From assembly GCA_041645025.1 (NCBI GenBank), contig JBAZQV010000020.1, positions 1 through 14,201 on the forward strand: a stretch of DNA of 14,201 nt. Reading direction: 5' to 3'. How positions within the stretch are numbered: the stretch's first letter is position 1; every line of letters starts with the position of its first letter. The DNA comes from GW2011-AR5 sp041645025. Its GTDB lineage: Archaea > Aenigmatarchaeota > Aenigmatarchaeia > GW2011-AR5. This document shows, piece by piece, positions 11,873-14,201 of this stretch. Below the pieces are notes generated by a model. It had not been told where the DNA came from. It was given only the letters and a program-made list of their open reading frames with translations, and searched no databases. The position numbers and the translations under genes were made by a program.

Positions 11873-11882
11873 CTTATTTATA
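11873..11882 (+). promoter_or_regulatory. TATA box before the B12-type radical SAM gene
   Basis: TTATTTATAA predicts a start near 11903, so the gene may also have its own transcript. GTG 11904 would then be a leaderless start; ATG 11913 is the alternative used here. Confidence 0.5.
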
Positions 11883-11912
11883 AGTTTCGGAAAAACGCTT
11901 AGTGTGGTTGAG

Positions 11913-13238
11913 ATGAAAGTTCTTCTGGTGCAGCCTAACTATCCTTTTTATGAACTGAAATTCCCTCCGCTGGGTATAGGATATATTGCAAGTTTGCTGC
12001 GCGAGTCTCATCCCGTTTCTCTTGTCGATTTGAATGTAGAACCTCACGGGCGCTTTGAACAGGAGCTAGAAACTGCCGATGTTGTCGGAATTAACTGCCT
12101 GACGAGAACATTTCGCTGGGCCAGAGAACTTGCTGAGGAAGTAAAGAGCAGGTCAAGCAAAACACTGGTAGTTGCCGGCGGCCCGCATGTAACATTTACT
12201 CCTGTAGAAACCCTTGAAAAAAATCCTGCTATTGACATAGTTGTTCTAAGCGAAGGCGAACGAACAATGCAACAACTCTTATCTGCGCTTGAAAGCAGTG
12301 GCGATCTCTACACTGTTCCCGGGATAGCATACCGTGCAGATGGCTTGGTACGCATGACAGCGAGGCAGACGCTCATAGAAGATTTGGATACCATCCCCTT
12401 TCCAGCATATGACCTTATGCGCATGGAATCATATCAGAGGAACGAGATGAATGGCGAGCCGGTAACACATATCATAACGTCGCGTGGATGTCCCTACGAA
12501 TGCATCTTTTGCATCTGTGCGCCTCTCTATGGCAGGAAAATACGATACCGCAGCGCCGGGAATGTGGGTGATGAAATTGAGTTATTGCGCGACCGATATG
12601 GATTTACGTCATATTGTTTTCAGGACGACACTTTCGGTACCAATCGTGATATTTCCAAGCAGGTTTGTACCGAGCTGCTGGACAGGGATTTAAGAATAAA
12701 ATGGTGGACTGAAATGCGTCTTGACCGACCTGACAGGGAGTTTTTCCAGCTCATGCGCGAGGCCGGCTGTGTTGGCCTTGCCTTTGGTCTGGAATCAGGC
12801 AACTATGAAATATTGAAACGCATCAAGAAGGGAATTGACCTTGAAGCAGCAAAGGTTACTATGGCACTTGCACGGGAGACTGGTTTCAATACGCAAGTAT
12901 CCATAATACTCGGCCTTCCTGGGGATACGATGCAAACGGTTCAAGAAACAATATCTTTTGCTGCTATGTTAGGTGCTAATGCATACAGCGTCAATATTCT
13001 TACGCCATATCCAGGTACAGAACTTTTTGAAAACCAGAAATCCTATGGTGTTGAGGTAACTGCAGACCGATGGGATGGATATACTAGGGTTGACAGCCCA
13101 GTTATGCGGACGAACAACTTCAGCGAACAGGAGCTTAAGGATCTCCGGATTTATGTAGCTGAACTGCTCAACAAAGCCTCAACAAGAAATGGAAAAATCT
13201 TCAATTCCTATCTGGAGACATTCGTAAGTAAAAGGTGA
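11913..13238 (+). CDS. B12-binding-domain radical SAM protein
   Basis: A 441-residue protein (444 if GTG 11904 is used). Residues 1-130 form the Rossmann-like cobalamin-binding domain (MKVLLVQPNYPFYELKFPPL, then VVGINCLT, VVAGGPHVT and IVVLSEGE). A linker DLDTIPFPAYDL follows. The radical SAM motif CPYECIFC has Cys193, Cys197 and Cys200 in the order CxxxCxxC, after ITSRG. Later ESGNYEILKRIKKGI and LGLPGDTMQTVQETI are typical of this family. Class B members methylate unreactive carbons or rearrange rings; a RiPP methyltransferase role here is inferred from its place behind the PqqD/SPASM enzyme. No DxHxxG motif is present, which fits base-off B12 binding in this class. It converges on the peptidase gene with 4 bp between stops. 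Confidence 0.9.
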   Translation: MKVLLVQPNYPFYELKFPPLGIGYIASLLRESHPVSLVDLNVEPHGRFEQELETADVVGINCLTRTFRWARELAEEVKSRSSKTLVVAGGPHVTFTPVETLEKNPAIDIVVLSEGERTMQQLLSALESSGDLYTVPGIAYRADGLVRMTARQTLIEDLDTIPFPAYDLMRMESYQRNEMNGEPVTHIITSRGCPYECIFCICAPLYGRKIRYRSAGNVGDEIELLRDRYGFTSYCFQDDTFGTNRDISKQVCTELLDRDLRIKWWTEMRLDRPDREFFQLMREAGCVGLAFGLESGNYEILKRIKKGIDLEAAKVTMALARETGFNTQVSIILGLPGDTMQTVQETISFAAMLGANAYSVNILTPYPGTELFENQKSYGVEVTADRWDGYTRVDSPVMRTNNFSEQELKDLRIYVAELLNKASTRNGKIFNSYLETFVSKR

Positions 13239-13242
13239 AGTT

Positions 13243-14201
13243 TCAAATGTTTTCTATGGTGCCATCGTTTATAAAAGAAAGTAGTATCCGCTCGGCGAAG
13301 TCAATGGTCTCCAGTATGTCTTTCTTCTTTACTATACCCATCGGTGTGTGTGCGTAGCGCATCGGCACGCACAAAGATATGCAGGGCACGCCAGCTTTGC
13401 TGACCTGAGTCATAGACGCATCGCTAGTCCCGCCAGCCACAATCCTGTACTGAAGCTCAGGCGACATTTTTTGTATCTTTTTGACAAGCCTGCGATCGGC
13501 GGTGAAGCCACGAGTCAGTCCTTCTGCACCATCAGCAATTGTCAATACCGGCCCCTTTCCCAAGGCAATGGGTATGGGCTTTCCAAAGAGGTTTGGAATA
13601 TCCGATGTGGTGGTTATTTCGAATTCAATTGCCATTTTAGGGTCAATATCATGAAGTGCGGTCTGGATGCCTTTCAGCCCGATTTCTTCCTGGACTGTGA
13701 ACACAACAGCAAAACTCATATGTGCAACAAGCCGTTTTGCTATTTCCAACGCAACGAAGCATCCGACACGATCATCAAAAGCCTTTCCAAGGATTGCGTC
13801 TCCCTGCTCCTGTGTTTGCTGATCGTATGAAATAATGGTACCTGGAAGTATTTCCAACGCGATAAGTTCTTTTTTTTCCAGACCTGTATCAATGTAGAGA
13901 TCGCTGCATTTTACAGGTGTTTCTTTCAACTTTTCCCGCGTCATACTGGGATCAATTTTCCAGGCAATTATACCTTTTACGTCCTTTGTTCCATGAATAA
14001 CAACGCGCTGGAATGGAAGATATATGTCAAGAATGCCGCCTACTCTTTCAAAGTCGATGAAACCGTCATCACTTATGTGTTTCACCATGAGCCCTATTTC
14101 ATCCATGTGGGCTGTTATGAGCAGGTCAGGTTTGCTGCTGCTGGAAAGCGCTATCACGTTTCCTGCTTTATCAATTTTAACAGTATGCATGAATTTTTTG
14201 A
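13243..14201 (-). CDS. M42-family glutamyl aminopeptidase / TET-type peptidase (N-terminus outside window)
   Basis: The frame runs on past ATG 14190 to the window end, and the sequence from there (HTVKIDKAGNVIAL) aligns with about residue 35 of M42 enzymes. The true start therefore lies beyond 14201 and 14190 is internal. Visible motifs: LLITAHMDEIGLMV (metal His and Asp), GKAFDDRVG (bridging Asp), TVQEEIGLKG (catalytic Glu and ligand Glu) and YAHTPMG near the end (last His ligand). These dinuclear-zinc or cobalt enzymes form large tetrahedral complexes that trim peptides after the proteasome. The usual Asp ligand in the DVT strand appears as Glu (AIEFEIT). It could help turn over peptides, but nothing ties it to the RiPP-like operon. 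Confidence 0.9.
   Translation of the reverse strand, partial: KKFMHTVKIDKAGNVIALSSSSKPDLLITAHMDEIGLMVKHISDDGFIDFERVGGILDIYLPFQRVVIHGTKDVKGIIAWKIDPSMTREKLKETPVKCSDLYIDTGLEKKELIALEILPGTIISYDQQTQEQGDAILGKAFDDRVGCFVALEIAKRLVAHMSFAVVFTVQEEIGLKGIQTALHDIDPKMAIEFEITTTSDIPNLFGKPIPIALGKGPVLTIADGAEGLTRGFTADRRLVKKIQKMSPELQYRIVAGGTSDASMTQVSKAGVPCISLCVPMRYAHTPMGIVKKKDILETIDFAERILLSFINDGTIENI

Noticed and set aside
1..14201. CRISPR array or insertion sequence
   Set aside because: No regularly spaced direct repeats and no transposase-like protein seen.

Overview
The window is archaeal chromosome. Many genes have an AT-rich TATA-like box about 25 bp before the start codon (leaderless layout). Others have a GGTGA or GGAGG ribosome binding site. 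Two tRNA genes carry introns whose ends fold into bulge-helix-bulge (BHB) motifs. The organism cannot be named from this; a DPANN-type lineage such as Micrarchaeota is a guess, prompted by several non-canonical tRNA introns and very compact spacing.

Layout. Left end (1-982, minus strand): a HEPN/MNT toxin-antitoxin pair, cut by the window edge. 1080-1480: an intron-containing tRNA-Trp(CCA) surrounded by decayed pieces of itself. 1541-2775: an unknown protein, then a RelB/RelE-like pair, with partial copies of the tRNA-Trp 3' end at 1452 and 2214. 2784-5165: an unknown basic protein, a small four-helix membrane protein and a cation/proton antiporter. 5259-5511: tRNA-Thr(TGT) in three exons (D-loop and T-loop introns). 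5581-7689: a Fic protein and a second MNT/HEPN pair. Each of these two cassettes ends in a copy of the last 11 nt of tRNA-Thr (5501, 6508, 7742), as expected if small toxin cassettes entered one after another at the tRNA 3' end. 7764-8420: a HAD-type hydrolase.

8458-13238 holds the most interesting unit. It starts with a 37-codon ORF (9498-9611) with a strong ribosome binding site and two cysteines near its C-terminus. Next come a radical SAM protein with an N-terminal PqqD-like (RRE) domain and a seven-cysteine SPASM domain, a translationally coupled helical-repeat protein, and a B12-binding-type radical SAM enzyme. I read this as a ribosomally made, post-translationally modified peptide (RiPP) pathway: the short ORF is the precursor, the RRE binds its leader, and the two radical SAM enzymes modify the core. 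A nucleotidyltransferase-like gene is divergent from it. The right end is an M42-family aminopeptidase, cut by the window edge.

A second layer is shared by both tRNA genes. Each is preceded by a partial copy of its own 5' end, followed by a repeat element (GCCCTTTT ... AAAAGCGCnnGCGGAAAA) that also occurs inside the tRNA-Thr T-loop intron. The probable tRNA promoters are spaced for the outer copy. This suggests a mobile intron-like repeat family working at tRNA genes.
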